From Trifolium pratense (lineage: Eukaryota; Streptophyta; Magnoliopsida; Fabales; Fabaceae), in contig NC_060059.1 of assembly GCF_020283565.1 (NCBI RefSeq), forward strand, positions 28,531,838-28,595,837: 64,000 bases of DNA, read 5' to 3'. The position numbers and the translations under genes are program-made. Positions 1-10,256 of the stretch are shown one piece after another. The notes under the pieces are model-generated. The model was not told where the DNA came from. It searched no databases and saw only the letters and a list, made by a program, of their open reading frames with translations. The number at the start of each line of letters is the position of its first letter. The stretch's first letter is position 1.

Positions 1-2
1 TG

Positions 3-524
3 ATGTTTTCTTTTGAAGGAATACAATTTCCTAAACTTAAAGTGTTAAGTTTTGTATCTTGTGGGAATCTGAAGTCATTGCCATTTCATATCATTCCAAA
101 TATAGAGACTTTGATCATTATGGACTGTAATATGGTGATATTGTCAATGGGTGATAACAACAACCAAATACCCAAGTTAAACTTAAAATTACTAGATCTT
201 AAGTCTTTGCCTCAAATAGTTACTTTTCCACAATGGCTTCAAGGATGTGCAAACACCCTACATACCTTATCGATTGAGGACTGTGAAAATCTTGAGGAGC
301 TTCCTAACTGGTTGTCAACTTTTATTTCTCTCAAGATCCTTATAATTGTAAACTGTCCAAAATTGATTTCACTCCCTGAAGATGTGCATCGCCTTCCAAA
401 CCTTGAACGTTTATCATTGATTGATTGTCCTGAGTTATATAGAAGATACCAGCCAGAAGTTGGACAAGATTGGCACAAGATATCACATATCAAACATGTT
501 AAGGTTGTTGAACTTGAAGATTAA
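3..524 (+). CDS. C-terminal part of a CC-NBS-LRR disease resistance protein (5' partial)
   Basis: The window opens inside a leucine-rich repeat region. The 173 visible residues contain about five to six irregular LRRs of the form LxxLxIxxCxxLxxLP (for example 'LHTLSIEDCENLEELP' and 'LKILIIVNCPKLISLP'). They end with the tail 'CPELYRRYQPEVGQDWHKI' and 'HIKHV', typical of legume RGA-type CC-NBS-LRR immune receptors, where the LRR contributes to effector recognition and autoinhibition in the cytoplasm or nucleus. The NB-ARC and coiled-coil parts would lie upstream of base 1. The ATG at base 3 is almost certainly internal, so it is not taken as a start. The frame is intact to the TAA stop. Family assignment is confident; whether the full gene is functional cannot be seen. 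Confidence 0.88.
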   Translation: MFSFEGIQFPKLKVLSFVSCGNLKSLPFHIIPNIETLIIMDCNMVILSMGDNNNQIPKLNLKLLDLKSLPQIVTFPQWLQGCANTLHTLSIEDCENLEELPNWLSTFISLKILIIVNCPKLISLPEDVHRLPNLERLSLIDCPELYRRYQPEVGQDWHKISHIKHVKVVELED

Positions 525-864
525 AAGGAGTTCCTAGAAATGTACAATCGAACTTTGAATGTATTAAGTTTCTCTTGTTTGATTTCATTCTTTGTATTTT
601 ATTATTATTTGAATAAAAATGTCTGTCTATCATGTATTGTATAACATTTCTGTTTTATTATCCCTTACCGATATATTATCTTGGTTTATTTATTCTATGG
701 AAAGTTTATTGCATTTTCATGTATACCACTAACAGAGATAAAAACTTATTAAAAAAACAATAAACACTAATTTAGGAAGTTTTAGTTAAAAAAAAATAGG
801 AAGTTGTATTGTCTATGACTGAGATTAACAATTAAAAAAAACAATTAATCAATCTATTAAGTAC
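525..864. other. A+T-rich 3' flank of the resistance gene
   Basis: No coding signal. The first 100-150 bases probably hold the 3' UTR of the LRR gene (AATAAA-like 'gaataaaaatg' near 610). The rest is low-complexity A+T. Confidence 0.5.
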
Positions 865-1157
865 TACCTCCGTTCCTAATTATAAGACCCCATTGAAAAA
901 ATTGCGAAGATTAAAAAAGTGAGTTGTGGCATTAAATTTGTTCACAATTGATATTGTTTTTATAATTTTATCCTTCAAAAAAGAGAATAAGTTATTGTTT
1001 TTCTAAAGTAATTATTATATATTGTAGAAAAATATACACTTTAATTAGGGTATGTTGGTAAAGAAATAATTAAATCCCTTAAAAATATGAAAGAGATCTT
1101 ATAAAAAGGTATAAAGAAAAAAGGTCTTATATTAATTAAACGAATAAAGAGGAAGCA
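865..1157. mobile_element. Diverged Stowaway-like MITE
   Basis: The left end reads TA then CTACCTCCGTTCC followed by TATAAGACC, the classic Stowaway (Tc1/mariner) terminus. The right end carries the inverted partner GGTCTTATA followed by a degraded GAGGAAG. The interior is A+T-rich and non-coding. The right terminus has decayed, so its exact end is uncertain. Confidence 0.6.
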
Positions 1158-1332
1158 AATAAACAAGTTTAAGGTTAAATTGAATGAAAATATGTTTTGT
1201 AGCTTTGATACATGCATGGTCCATGAAATATATACTTTTATATCACCAATTATTTTCTATCTAATTATATTACACGCGTAAATAGAAAATTATATGAGTC
1301 CATGTAGAACATAGCGTTATAAATATAGGAGT

Positions 1333-1402
1333 TGAGGTTTGAACTCCGGACACTCCACTTATCCGCCTTTAAGGTGGAATTTTTAACCACTAGACTACTT
1401 GA
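1333..1402 (-). repeat. tRNA-like promoter sequence (probable SINE fragment)
   Basis: On the minus strand the sequence has an A-box-like TAGTCTAGTGGTTAAAA followed about 35 bases later by a B-box-like GGAGTTCAAACCTC. This is the arrangement of a tRNA-derived pol III promoter. It does not fold as a complete tRNA and has no anticodon arm that can be defended, so it is called a SINE-type relic. Confidence 0.45.
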
Positions 1403-1469
1403 CAATTGAAAAATATATATATATTTTAATATCCATATCATTTTTTTGATTTCGGACTATTTAGCTTGA

Positions 1470-1745
1470 AAAAGCAATCATCTCGCTTGCTGCTTGCTGT
1501 AGGGAGTAGCGGTACGTGGACTGTATCCGTGTTGACGGTCGGTTCATTCGCCTCGTATCTTTGAGACCTCTATTTTATCTTTTAGGATTAAATAGAAATT
1601 GGTATATTTTACTGTCCACACTTTTGTGTGGACTCACTGGGTTAGGTTTATGTCCCCCAGTTTTGTATATATTTCTTTTTTTTTTCTTTTTTAATATAAT
1701 AAAGATATATAGACAAATGATGGGGCCGAAGCCTGAATTGTCCCT
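1470..1745 (+). repeat. Possible LINE 3'-tail fragment
   Basis: The stretch is relatively G+C-rich, then passes into pyrimidine-rich TTTTTTTTTTCTTTTTT and AATATAATAAAG. This layout resembles the 3' end of plant L1 elements. No reverse-transcriptase frame is visible. This is inference from composition only. Confidence 0.25.
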
Positions 1746-1984
1746 TAATGTCTAGATCTTCTTCGCCTTAAAAAAAACTAGTCACCGACCCGTGCTATCG
1801 CATAGGTTTTGTACAGCAGTTTATATGATATCAAAAAAATATATAATAATAATTTGAAAAAGAATAAATAAAAACAACACAATATAGTGATGATAAAAAT
1901 AATAATATTCAGTACAACGATAGATATAGATAAATAGTTTACAAATTAACTACTAAACATTATGAAAAACTTATTTGTAAACCA

Positions 1985-2272
1985 CATTTTCAGTTTCGTC
2001 TGTGTCTTTCCCTTCTTCATCGGTTATCAATATTTTCAAACCTTTCTTTGAAGTAACTCTTGACACTGCAACATATAGTTGGCCATGGGAGAAAATTGAT
2101 TGTGGAAGATACACACCAACATGTTTAAGTGACTAGCCCTGACTCTTATTGATAGTCATAGCAAATGAAACAACCATTGGAAACTGTCGATGTTTAAACT
2201 TAAAAGATATTCTTTTATCTAAAGGAGTCAATGATACTCTAGGAATAAAAACTTTCTCACCAATAGGTGGTC
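1985..2272 (-). pseudogene. Helitron PIF1-type helicase, C-terminal remnant
   Basis: Minus-strand translation gives 'FPMVVSFAMTINKSQG', then a TAG stop, then 'SLKHVGVYLPQ' and 'SHGQLYVAVSRVTSKKGL', the final superfamily-1 helicase motifs of plant Helitron Rep/Hel proteins. The stop replaces the Gln (CAG) usual after SQG, a single C-to-T change. The HUH Rep nuclease and most of the helicase are absent. The remnant joins directly to the B3-like fragment at about 2275, implying an internal deletion. Confidence 0.8.
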
Positions 2273-2274
2273 AG

Positions 2275-2776
2275 TTGTTTCTGGCAGATGATCAGGAAAA
2301 TATGATGAAGGAGGAGTGAACTTAGTTGGATGAATAAGATAATCAAATATGTCCTTCATAATCAATCCAAACTGACTCATCCCAATGTATAACAAAGTTA
2401 CCCAAACACCAAACTGGATATTATACAAATCACGCAACGCATGTCATCCATGTGTTAAATATACATTACCATTAATTTTGTCAACTAAAACATCAAATTG
2501 ATTTCCTTTTGGATCAATTAGTGTAGCATAATCATTCACAGCCTCACCAAAATCTGATGAAAATATTTTTGGCAACATGACGGAGCCCTAAAATAAAAAC
2601 AATAAAATTGTTAAATTTTTGTCAATGTTAATTGACTTATTGCAACACATACGAACATATGATATGATAGAAATACTTACTTCATCAGGATGAAATTCAA
2701 CATAATAAGTTTGATATTTGATCCAACAATGATTAACGTACTTTTTTAAGTCAGTTATTGGATTTGGATCCAATGG
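2275..2776 (-). pseudogene. Captured B3-domain-like gene fragment with intron, inside a Helitron
   Basis: Minus-strand reading gives an upstream exon (about 2776-2690: 'DPNPITDLKKYVNHCW' ... 'YYVEFHPDE'), an A+T-rich intron with an acceptor ending TTTTAG near 2598, and a second exon. The second exon contains 'VMLPKIFSSDFGEAV', 'TLIDPKGNQFDVLVDK', 'NGNVYLTHG', a TGA, then 'HALRDLYNIQFGVWVTLLY' and 'PTKFTPPS'. The pattern (LPxxF, DPxGNxxxVxVxK, VYLTxGWxALRDFY, GxWVTL) matches plant B3 / DNA-binding pseudobarrel proteins. The TGA replaces the conserved Trp of the GW motif. It is a decayed host-gene fragment in the same orientation as the helicase. The B3 assignment is by pattern only. Confidence 0.6.
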
Positions 2777-2964
2777 TGCTATGTGTTTAATAACAAAAAA
2801 AAAATCATCAATAATATAAAACGGGGCGAGAATTATTAGTTAGAACATATAAAATAGAGATGAAAGCAATAAAAACCTTTTAAACAACGTAGCGCAAGTT
2901 GAGTTTCTCTATTTTGATGATCCATATTGTGAATGAAAACAGAAAACACGTGAAACTTCATCTA

Positions 2965-3048
2965 TAACATAAATGAAATGGCTTAGTGGTAAGTTTATTA
3001 AGAAATATAACTAAAAGGTCATGGGTTCGAATCCTAATGAATTTATTT
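2965..3048 (+). repeat. tRNA-like (SINE-type) motif near a Helitron end
   Basis: ATGGCTTAGTGGTAAG (A-box-like) is followed by ATGGGTTCGAATCC (B-box). Similar pairs occur near 11750-11830 and 36770-36820 next to other Helitron-associated TA arrays or ends. It is not a complete tRNA gene. Confidence 0.45.
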
Positions 3049-3104
3049 TTAACATTTTGATATGAATTATTAGGGTTAAATTAGGTTTAGCCGGAAGCAC
3101 TACT

Positions 3105-3108
<4 letters not shown>

Positions 3109-3187
<79 letters not shown>
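3109..3187. repeat. (TA)n microsatellite
   Basis: Almost pure TA dinucleotide for about 79 bases. Its right edge is the exact insertion point of the inverted-repeat element that follows. Confidence 0.95.
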
Positions 3188-3190
<3 letters not shown>

Positions 3191-4016
3191 GAGGGTTATA
3201 TTGACTCCAAGAGTAACTTAAAAGAGTTACTCCACATCCTAACCCTTTATTTTGTTTTAATCTAATGGACCAATATTAATCATCATTAATAATTATGTGA
3301 CCTCATGTTTCTTAACTATTCTCACAATATTTATGGATTCCATTTTATTTATTTCAATTTATGGTTTCCATTTATTACTTTATGTATATTCATTTTTTCC
3401 TAAAATATTAATGCAAGAATCCAAAATTAATTATTGGTAAAAACAAAAATAGAAAGAAATGGTGCTGTTTTTTCCCACATTTTTTTCTTCTTATTTTTTT
3501 TTTTTTATAAATCGGATATTTTCCTCTTCCAATTTACTTTGATCTTGATCTCTTGCATAAAAAAAAATTACTTTGATCTTACACCAGGACGTATGGCAAT
3601 CATGAATTTCTTTTGGTTTTTTTGGTTGATAAATAAGAAGAAATGGTGAATGATTTTATGATAATCAATGGAAAAGAAAATAATGATTTATTTTTTTCGA
3701 AAAAAAAAGACTTTTTTTTTGGTTTATGATGAACGTGGATCGAACCCAGGACCTATAACGTACTACCCAAATACATCATCAATAGACCAAACCTAGTGAC
3801 TTTAAAAATTAAATAAATAATACTTTTGATAGAATAAAAGGAAATGTAAATATAGAGTAATTAAAGGAATCCATAAATATTGTGAGAATAGTTAAGAAAC
3901 ATGAGGTCACATGATTAGTAATGATGATTAATATTGGTCCATTAGATTAAAACAAAATAAAGGGTTAGGATGTGGAGTAACTCAAAAGAGTTACTCTTGG
4001 AGTCAATATAACCCTC

Positions 4017-4019
<3 letters not shown>
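3188..4019. mobile_element. Inverted-repeat (MULE/MITE-like) element inside a TA array
   Basis: The ends are GAGGAGGGTTATATTGAC and its complement GTCAATATAACCCTCCTC. The terminal inverted repeats are about 170 bases and nearly perfect. Both sides abut (TA)n directly (3109-3187 and 4020-4074), so the target appears to be the microsatellite itself. The interior is non-coding A+T-rich and holds a minus-strand B-box-like GGGTTCGATCC near 3735. It is probably a non-autonomous member of the TA-targeting Mutator-like group; no transposase is visible. Confidence 0.75.

Positions 4020-4074
<55 letters not shown>
4020..4074. repeat. (TA)n microsatellite between two elements
   Basis: Pure TA dinucleotide separating two unrelated inverted-repeat elements. 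Confidence 0.95.
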
Positions 4075-4077
<3 letters not shown>

Positions 4078-4469
4078 TCAGGATCCGTTGACACCAACTA
4101 GTTTGACACCAAATGTTACACCTCTCAATAACGTTTTAACCGATATAAATTTTATAAAATCCACCGTTGGATTGAAAGTTTACATCATATAGATCATTTG
4201 TGTAAAATTTCAAATAAATCCAAAATCATTTGATATGTTATTGAGATACATCAAAATTAACGGTTTTTGTATTTTTTTAAATGTCGTTAATCTTTATGTG
4301 TCTCAATAGCATATCAAATGATTTTGGATTTGTCTGAAATTTTACGCAAATGATCTATATGATGTAAACTTTCAATCCAACGGTGGATTTTATAAAATTT
4401 ATATCGGTTAAAACGTTATTGAGAGGTGTAACATTTGGTGTCAAACTAGTTTGTGTCAACGGATCCTGA

Positions 4470-4472
<3 letters not shown>
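4075..4472. mobile_element. 398-bp palindromic MITE inside a TA array, copy 1
   Basis: The whole element is an almost complete palindrome. It starts GAGTCAGGATCCGTTGACAC and ends with the complement, with a small asymmetric centre near 4250-4290. It is flanked by (TA)n on both sides. A second copy of the same 398-bp length lies in opposite orientation at 13231-13628, also inside (TA)n. The two differ at only a handful of positions, suggesting recent activity of an unseen autonomous partner. Confidence 0.85.

Positions 4473-4502
<30 letters not shown>
4473..4502. repeat. (TA)n microsatellite
   Basis: About 30 bases of TA repeat between the palindromic MITE and the CTAG terminus of the next Helitron. 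Confidence 0.9.
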
Positions 4503-4503
<1 letters not shown>

Positions 4504-4689
4504 TAGAACATCGACCCATGCGGTGCACGGGTCAAATTAGCCGTAAGATGTAATGATAAAATAAAATATGATAATTGCAATCATGAAAGGTATATGAAAA
4601 AATTTGAGTAACATTAAACGATAATTCAACAATAAATTTGGATAAATATTCATACAAAAAAAAATTATGGTATATTACGGATGACTTCC

Positions 4690-6060
4690 TTATAGACTAC
4701 ATTGGAAGTCTTATTCGTATTTTCACTGTCATCGTCGATGATCAATATTTTTAATCCTTCTCTAGAAATAACTCTTGAAATCGCAACATAAACTGACAAT
4801 GTGAAATCACTGACGACGGAAGATATATCCCAACATGCTTTAAAGATTGTCCCAGACTCTAATTAATAGTCATCGCAAAAGAAATCATTAAAGGAAATTG
4901 TCTCCGTTGAAATTTAAAATGAATTCTTACGTCAGATTGTGTTAGAGAAAATCTAGGTATGAAAACCTGATCACCAATATTACTTCCTGAAATAATTTTT
5001 CATTCAAGAACACGTTTTCTCAATCTCGTAATAATATATAAGTCTTGTTCCATTGCATAATTCTAATTTTTTATTCAAATTCCTTAATAGCATAACTGGA
5101 ACTCCAACTTTAAGTCTCAACTTGTTGTGATTTGGTAGTCCTGACATAGAAATTATTTTCAAAAATTAGGGAGTATGAACATCATCTACTATTTGACCAT
5201 CTACATTATGTGTGAGTGGAGTATCATAACTCAAATATGTTTTTTCTTCATCCGAAATTAAATCCAACATATAATTATTTATTGTGTCGACTATGGAATT
5301 TTTAGGAGCTAGTATAGCTCTACTTTGAAAATACATTATATCGTTCATGTTTTGTAAAAGTTGTGGATATGTGCTTTCAACGATAGAAGCAAGAGGATCA
5401 CCTGAATTTGGAATCAGTAAATCTGATGGAATGTCAAGTTCTAAATCACCGTCGTTGCCATCTCCAATTTCTCCATCGCCAACACCCAAAACCCATTCAG
5501 AAAACAATTTTCTCTGTTCAACGTCTGAACTCGAAGCACCACCGGGAAGCCTCATGTTTTTACTCAATGTTAAAACTTCACAAAAATTCCAAAGAACCGA
5601 ATAATTAATAGTAGCATGAAAAACTTATGGCCTTGTACATTTGGATATTACTGGTAGAATTTGTCTGAAATCTCCGCCAAAAACAACAACTTTTCCACCG
5701 AAGGGAATGTGTTTATTTTTTTTTATCAACAGACTTGAGAATATCTTTTAAAGTTCGATCAACGGCTTCGAAGCAGTATTTGTGCATCATTGGTGCTTCA
5801 TCCCATATAATGAGCTTTGCTTTTTGTATTAATAGCGCCAAAGGGCTTTTGGGAACTATGGTACATGTTGAAAACTCGTCAACATTTAGAGGAATACAAA
5901 ACCTTGAATGTGTTGTTGTACCTCCAGGTATAAGCAATGCAGCGATCCCACTTGAGGCAACTGTTAAAACTATCTCACATTTTGACCGTAATGCGGCTTA
6001 CATGGCCCTACAGATAAATGTCTTCTCTGTACCGCCATAACTATAAAGAAAATGACAAAG
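4690..6060 (-). pseudogene. Helitron PIF1-type helicase, degenerate
   Basis: Minus-strand translation in several frames recovers the superfamily-1 helicase. There is a Walker A-like 'YGGTEKTF' near 6015-6040 (usual GGTGKTF, so one Gly has become Glu), a Walker B 'LIIWDEAPM' near 5800, a middle part 'MRLPGGASSS' to 'ILAPKNSIVDTINNYML' (5567-5166), and C-terminal motifs down to about 4730. Frameshifts and stops separate the blocks and the HUH Rep domain is not seen, so the copy cannot encode an active enzyme. Confidence 0.85.
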
Positions 6061-7116
6061 CTCTTTCTTTTGTTTGTCAATCACATGCCTTCTTTTTTTA
6101 ATCTATTTATGATTTTTTTAATCTTAGCCAACCAAATGATTCAGGATAAGAAAATGTAAGTTTTTTTCGTAAAATAAGGGGGGTGTATTCAATTGAGATT
6201 TCAAAAGATTTTAAAAGACTTTTTTATAGAAAAAGAATCTTGTGGTATTCAATCAAGACTTTTATAAAATATAAACAAATCTTGTGGTATTCAATTAAGA
6301 CAATTAAGATTTTTTTTTCAAGGCAACAAAATCAGTGGGCATTCGATTGAAATTTCGTATGACTTTAAAAATGTCTCTAGGTATTCAAAAGTATACTGAT
6401 TTTGATGGATTCTTTTGTGGAATGAATTTTGAGAGACTTTTTTGTTGAAAATATAAATACCTTTGTCATATAACAATCTCACTCCAACCCTCAAGACTTT
6501 TCTTTTCTTCCAAAGACTTTTTTCAGCCGGCAAAATTGGTGTTCACGTTCTATTTTTTACAACCTCCTGTACTTTTCAATTGTCTTATTGAATGACTATC
6601 ATATACAATTTCAGTTTGAAATCGTTGATCATATACATCTATACACCAAAAAAAGCATATATGATTGCAGAATGATCCTTCGTATACGCCAAATACATAT
6701 TCTGCAACATGATCCTTATTTCAATCATTATATATATAATATATGCAACTTTGAAAAAATTTCTGCAACTTGTTACAACAAAAAACATGATTCTGCAACC
6801 ATTCATAGTTTTTTAATATTTTATAATTAGTTTAAAAAAAATAAGATTGATTTATTGGTTTAATTTGATATTTATTGATTGATGATTGATATTTTTAAGG
6901 AATGATTCATTTTCATTGATTGATTCATTATTTTTTTAGAAGAAATTTGTATTGGATTTATTGAGGAATTTAAATCTTTAAAGTCTATCTTTGAAATCTC
7001 AAAAGTGTGTGATATCAAATCTCACATATTCTTGTGTTAAGAATCTTGATTGTAAAAAGTCTTTTAAAAAAGTCATTTAAAATCTTACAAAATCAATACA
7101 ATCTCACAAAGTCTTA

Positions 7117-10100
7117 TGTATTGGATTGAGATTTTATTAGACAATTTTGGCAAAAAAAAAGTCTTGATGATTTTATGAGATTTTGTTGGACTATATTGAT
7201 TTTGTGAGATTTTAAAAACTTTTTTACAAGACTTTTTTACAATCAAGATTTTTAACACATGATTTGAATGGATTTTGAGAGATTTTTTTCAAAAGACTTT
7301 TTACAATCAAGATTTCATAATACTTTATATATTAGGAAACTTTCGTATATTTGGAAAATTTTAAAAGAATCAATAAATTTTAATAAAATAAATTATATTT
7401 TTTTTGGGAATCCAAATATTAAAAAAAAAAAAAAAAACCTTACTTTTTTTTAACGTATATGTTTCTAATCACCAATAAAAAAGTCATCACCACCACCATT
7501 GATGGGAAACAAAGGAAGATGAATGTTGTAACACCCAAACCCATTATTTAATAAAATTCTACCATGATAAATCTTTTTCAAAATACGTGGCGGAAAATCA
7601 AAGTTTGTTATTATAAAAGTCATGGTTCGAGCATTACACTCTTCAACCAAAATAATACTTATGTAGTTAATTAGTAAAAATGTTTGTTTATACAAAATAA
7701 TCCTCTTTATTGAAAGATACAATTTTACAAATGAATACAAGAATGTCATAAAGACTCTATACCCTAAGTACACCCCTTTCCCGTGTCACAATCAGAGCGG
7801 AGCTTCACCGACGACTCGACATCGATAGTCACAAAACCTGTGAATCTGGACCCCCAACGGTCCAGCACATAACACAAAACATGAGAGTTAGATCACATAA
7901 TCAAAATATAAGTGTAAGTAAAACGGTACTTAAACACTTCTTCATAAAACATGCATAATCATACATTATACATATACATCATCATCTATCATTCAATTAT
8001 AAGTTCTAGATCATTATAATCAAACATCACTTCATCGAATAACAATAAGCACACTTAGGAAAATATGTGTCACATAACAATTATCACATAAATGCAAACA
8101 TATGTGTCACATATCAAATATCAAATAATGTACACATATCCTAATGCAATCTAATGCCACAATCTTCATAATATGTCCCCTAGATATATCTAATGCATGT
8201 GGTACCATCGTCTTTATTAGAGTATCCCACCTCTAATATTCGTCTTTATCGGATAAATATAATCTGATATCCTTCTTTATTGGAATATCCAATATACATC
8301 AACAATTCATGAATGCATGTATGTAATTCATGAATTCACACTCACACAATTAGCATTTTGCTCGTCATTTATAATGTGGAACACTATCCGACATTTCGTC
8401 TTTATTAAGATAACACTATACCTTAATATACGTCTTTATCGAATAACATAATTCGATATACTTCTTTATTAGAATAACATACTATAATATCCTTCTTTAT
8501 TAAGTTGATTAACACCTTAATATACTTCTTTGACATTTAAACAAACATCATCAACACAATCAACAACAATTATATTCCACACATGCAATCAACAATTCAT
8601 CAACAATTATCATCACAGTACAATTAATCATAGTTATAAACACCTAATTGTATGTTAGAATACTCTAATCATATGTTACAAGTGCCAAATTACACTTAAA
8701 CAATTAACAAAAATGTTGTTGTCACAGCGCTGTTCGCTGAGCGAACAGTAGCGAGCAGTGGCGAACCTGTTGGCGAGCTCTGGCGAACCACACCGGTGGA
8801 ACACCTGCTCGTGGCGAGCAGTGGCGAACCACACTAGTCAGGAATGCTCAAACCTTGCGTTTTTCACCCAAATTCACCCAAAAATCCCATTTTTCATGTT
8901 ATAAACCCCAAATAAGTTTATATTCAAGTGCAACAAACATATCTAAACACAAAAGGACGGTTCATTTCACCGATCTACCATTTTTACTACGAAAAAGTAA
9001 AGATTTACCACTTTTACTTAAAACACTCAAGAACACAATGTTCTTGAGTTTAATCCTCTATAAATCCCGTTTTTATCCATTAGATTCGTTCATACATCAT
9101 GATAAGAGCATGTTAAACATGTTATGAACCTTAGAATCGATTTCCATTAAGAAAAATCCATTCAAAACTAAAACGAAAATGGGGTGGAGGAAGTTCGGGT
9201 GAGGAGAAATCGACATTCTCCCCTTCCTCGAGTCACCCACGATTATGAAACCTACTCTCATACCTTAATCCGACGAAAGCTTGACGATTGCTCCTCGAAT
9301 CTCTCCTTCAAGCCTTTGCCCTAGCTCTCCTCTTGCTCTCCTTTCTCTCTACTTCTCCAAGAACAACAAAAAGTGAGACTTTCTCTCACTACATGGGCTA
9401 AATAGCGCCCCCCCTCTAACTCACAAGGCCCAATGGCCTCAAGCCCAATAACTTGGCTCAACTCGCGTTAACCCTCACTAACTCGCGCGTTAACTAAAGC
9501 TCTCGATAAATAACTTAAAGTTACTATCTTACTTAAAATCATGTCACCAAATAATTAAACACTTACATAGTGAATAATAAATTTGGGTCGTTACAAATGT
9601 GACGAAAAAAATTCGTTTGTTGTAAAAAGTTGTAATGAATCAAAAGTTTGTAAAAAAGATGTAAAATTTGTTAAAATATTTTTTGCAATAAAAAACATAT
9701 TTGATAAGTAAAGAAGAAGAAAAAAAATTGGTATAATGATGATGAAAGTAAAAAGTCTTGGAGAGTTTGAAAAATTCTCAAGGCTTTTGGTGAGATTGTT
9801 GAAAAAGTGAACAAAGAAAAGAAGAAGCAAAAATCGGGTACAGTGACGATGAACTACGAAAGTAATAAAGAAAAAGAAGAAGAAGAAGTTTGATACAGTG
9901 ATGATGAAAGAAAAAAGTCTTGGAGAGTTCAAAAAAGTCTCAAGGCTTTTGGTGAGATTGTTGAAAAAGTCTATCAAGTGTATTTTCAACTAAAAAGTCT
10001 CTCAAAATCCATTCCCAAAAAGAATCCATCAAAATCGGTAGACTTTTGAATACCAATAGACATTTTGAAAATAGTAACAAATCTCAATTGAATGCCAACG

Positions 10101-10256
10101 GATTTTGTTGCCCTGAAAAAAAAATCTTGTTTGTCTTAATTGAATACCACAAAATTTATTTAACTTTTGTAAAAGTCTTGATTGAATACCTCAAGATTTT
10201 TTTTTCATAAAAAAGTCTTTTAAAATCTCATGAAATCTCAATCCAATACACCCCCC
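7117..10256 (-). mobile_element. Second Harbinger-type element (A2) inserted in the first
   Basis: The sequence runs opposite to A1 and lies inside its right arm. The target duplication TTA is at 7114-7116 and 10257-10259. The right end is the full ...CCAATACACCCCCC; the left end starts TGTATTGGATTGAG and has lost the terminal GGGGGG. Without the solo LTR it is about 1.07 kb. It aligns along its length with the reverse complement of 35378-36417, for example the stretch around 7250-7500. Confidence 0.85.
7527..9595. mobile_element. Solo LTR, chromovirus (Ty3/gypsy) type
   Basis: It starts TGTAACACCC and ends GGGTCGTTACA, with a perfect 5-bp target duplication AATGT (7522-7526 and 9596-9600). 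It is 2069 bases. It holds decayed short tandem units (CGTCTTTATTRGAATA-like, 8200-8530) and a G+C-rich patch of GGCGAAC/GCGAGC motifs (8725-8840). No gag-pol is present, so this is the product of LTR-LTR recombination. Ends of the TGTAACACCC...GTTACA type are common in plant Tekay/Del chromoviruses; the family call is inference. Confidence 0.88.

Larger units (their letters stand above)
1778..3187 (-). mobile_element. Helitron (minus strand) carrying helicase remnant and captured gene fragment
   Basis: Read on the minus strand, the left edge ends in a G+C-rich terminal hairpin region (GCACGGGTCGGTGACTAG) followed by T, the CTAG|T terminus of a Helitron 3' end. Going rightwards there is a PIF1-helicase C-terminus, a B3-like gene fragment, a tRNA-like motif and then a (TA)n array. 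The 5' terminus is probably lost in the TA array. The order (3' hairpin, helicase, tRNA-like motif, AGGGTT-rich stretch, TA array) recurs in other Helitron copies in this window. Confidence 0.65.

Noticed and set aside
1516..1755. 79-codon plus-strand frame
   Set aside because: The C-terminal half is translation of a T-rich tract, and the sequence resembles a retroelement 3' tail.
8855..9127. 90-codon plus-strand frame
   Set aside because: It lies wholly inside the solo LTR with no recognisable motifs; LTR sequence is non-coding.
9591..9989. A 132-codon minus-strand frame rich in Phe, Asn and Leu
   Set aside because: It arises from AGTCTTTT/CTCAAGGC-type repeats in the Harbinger-like element, and the equivalent region at 35640-36000 is not open in the same way.
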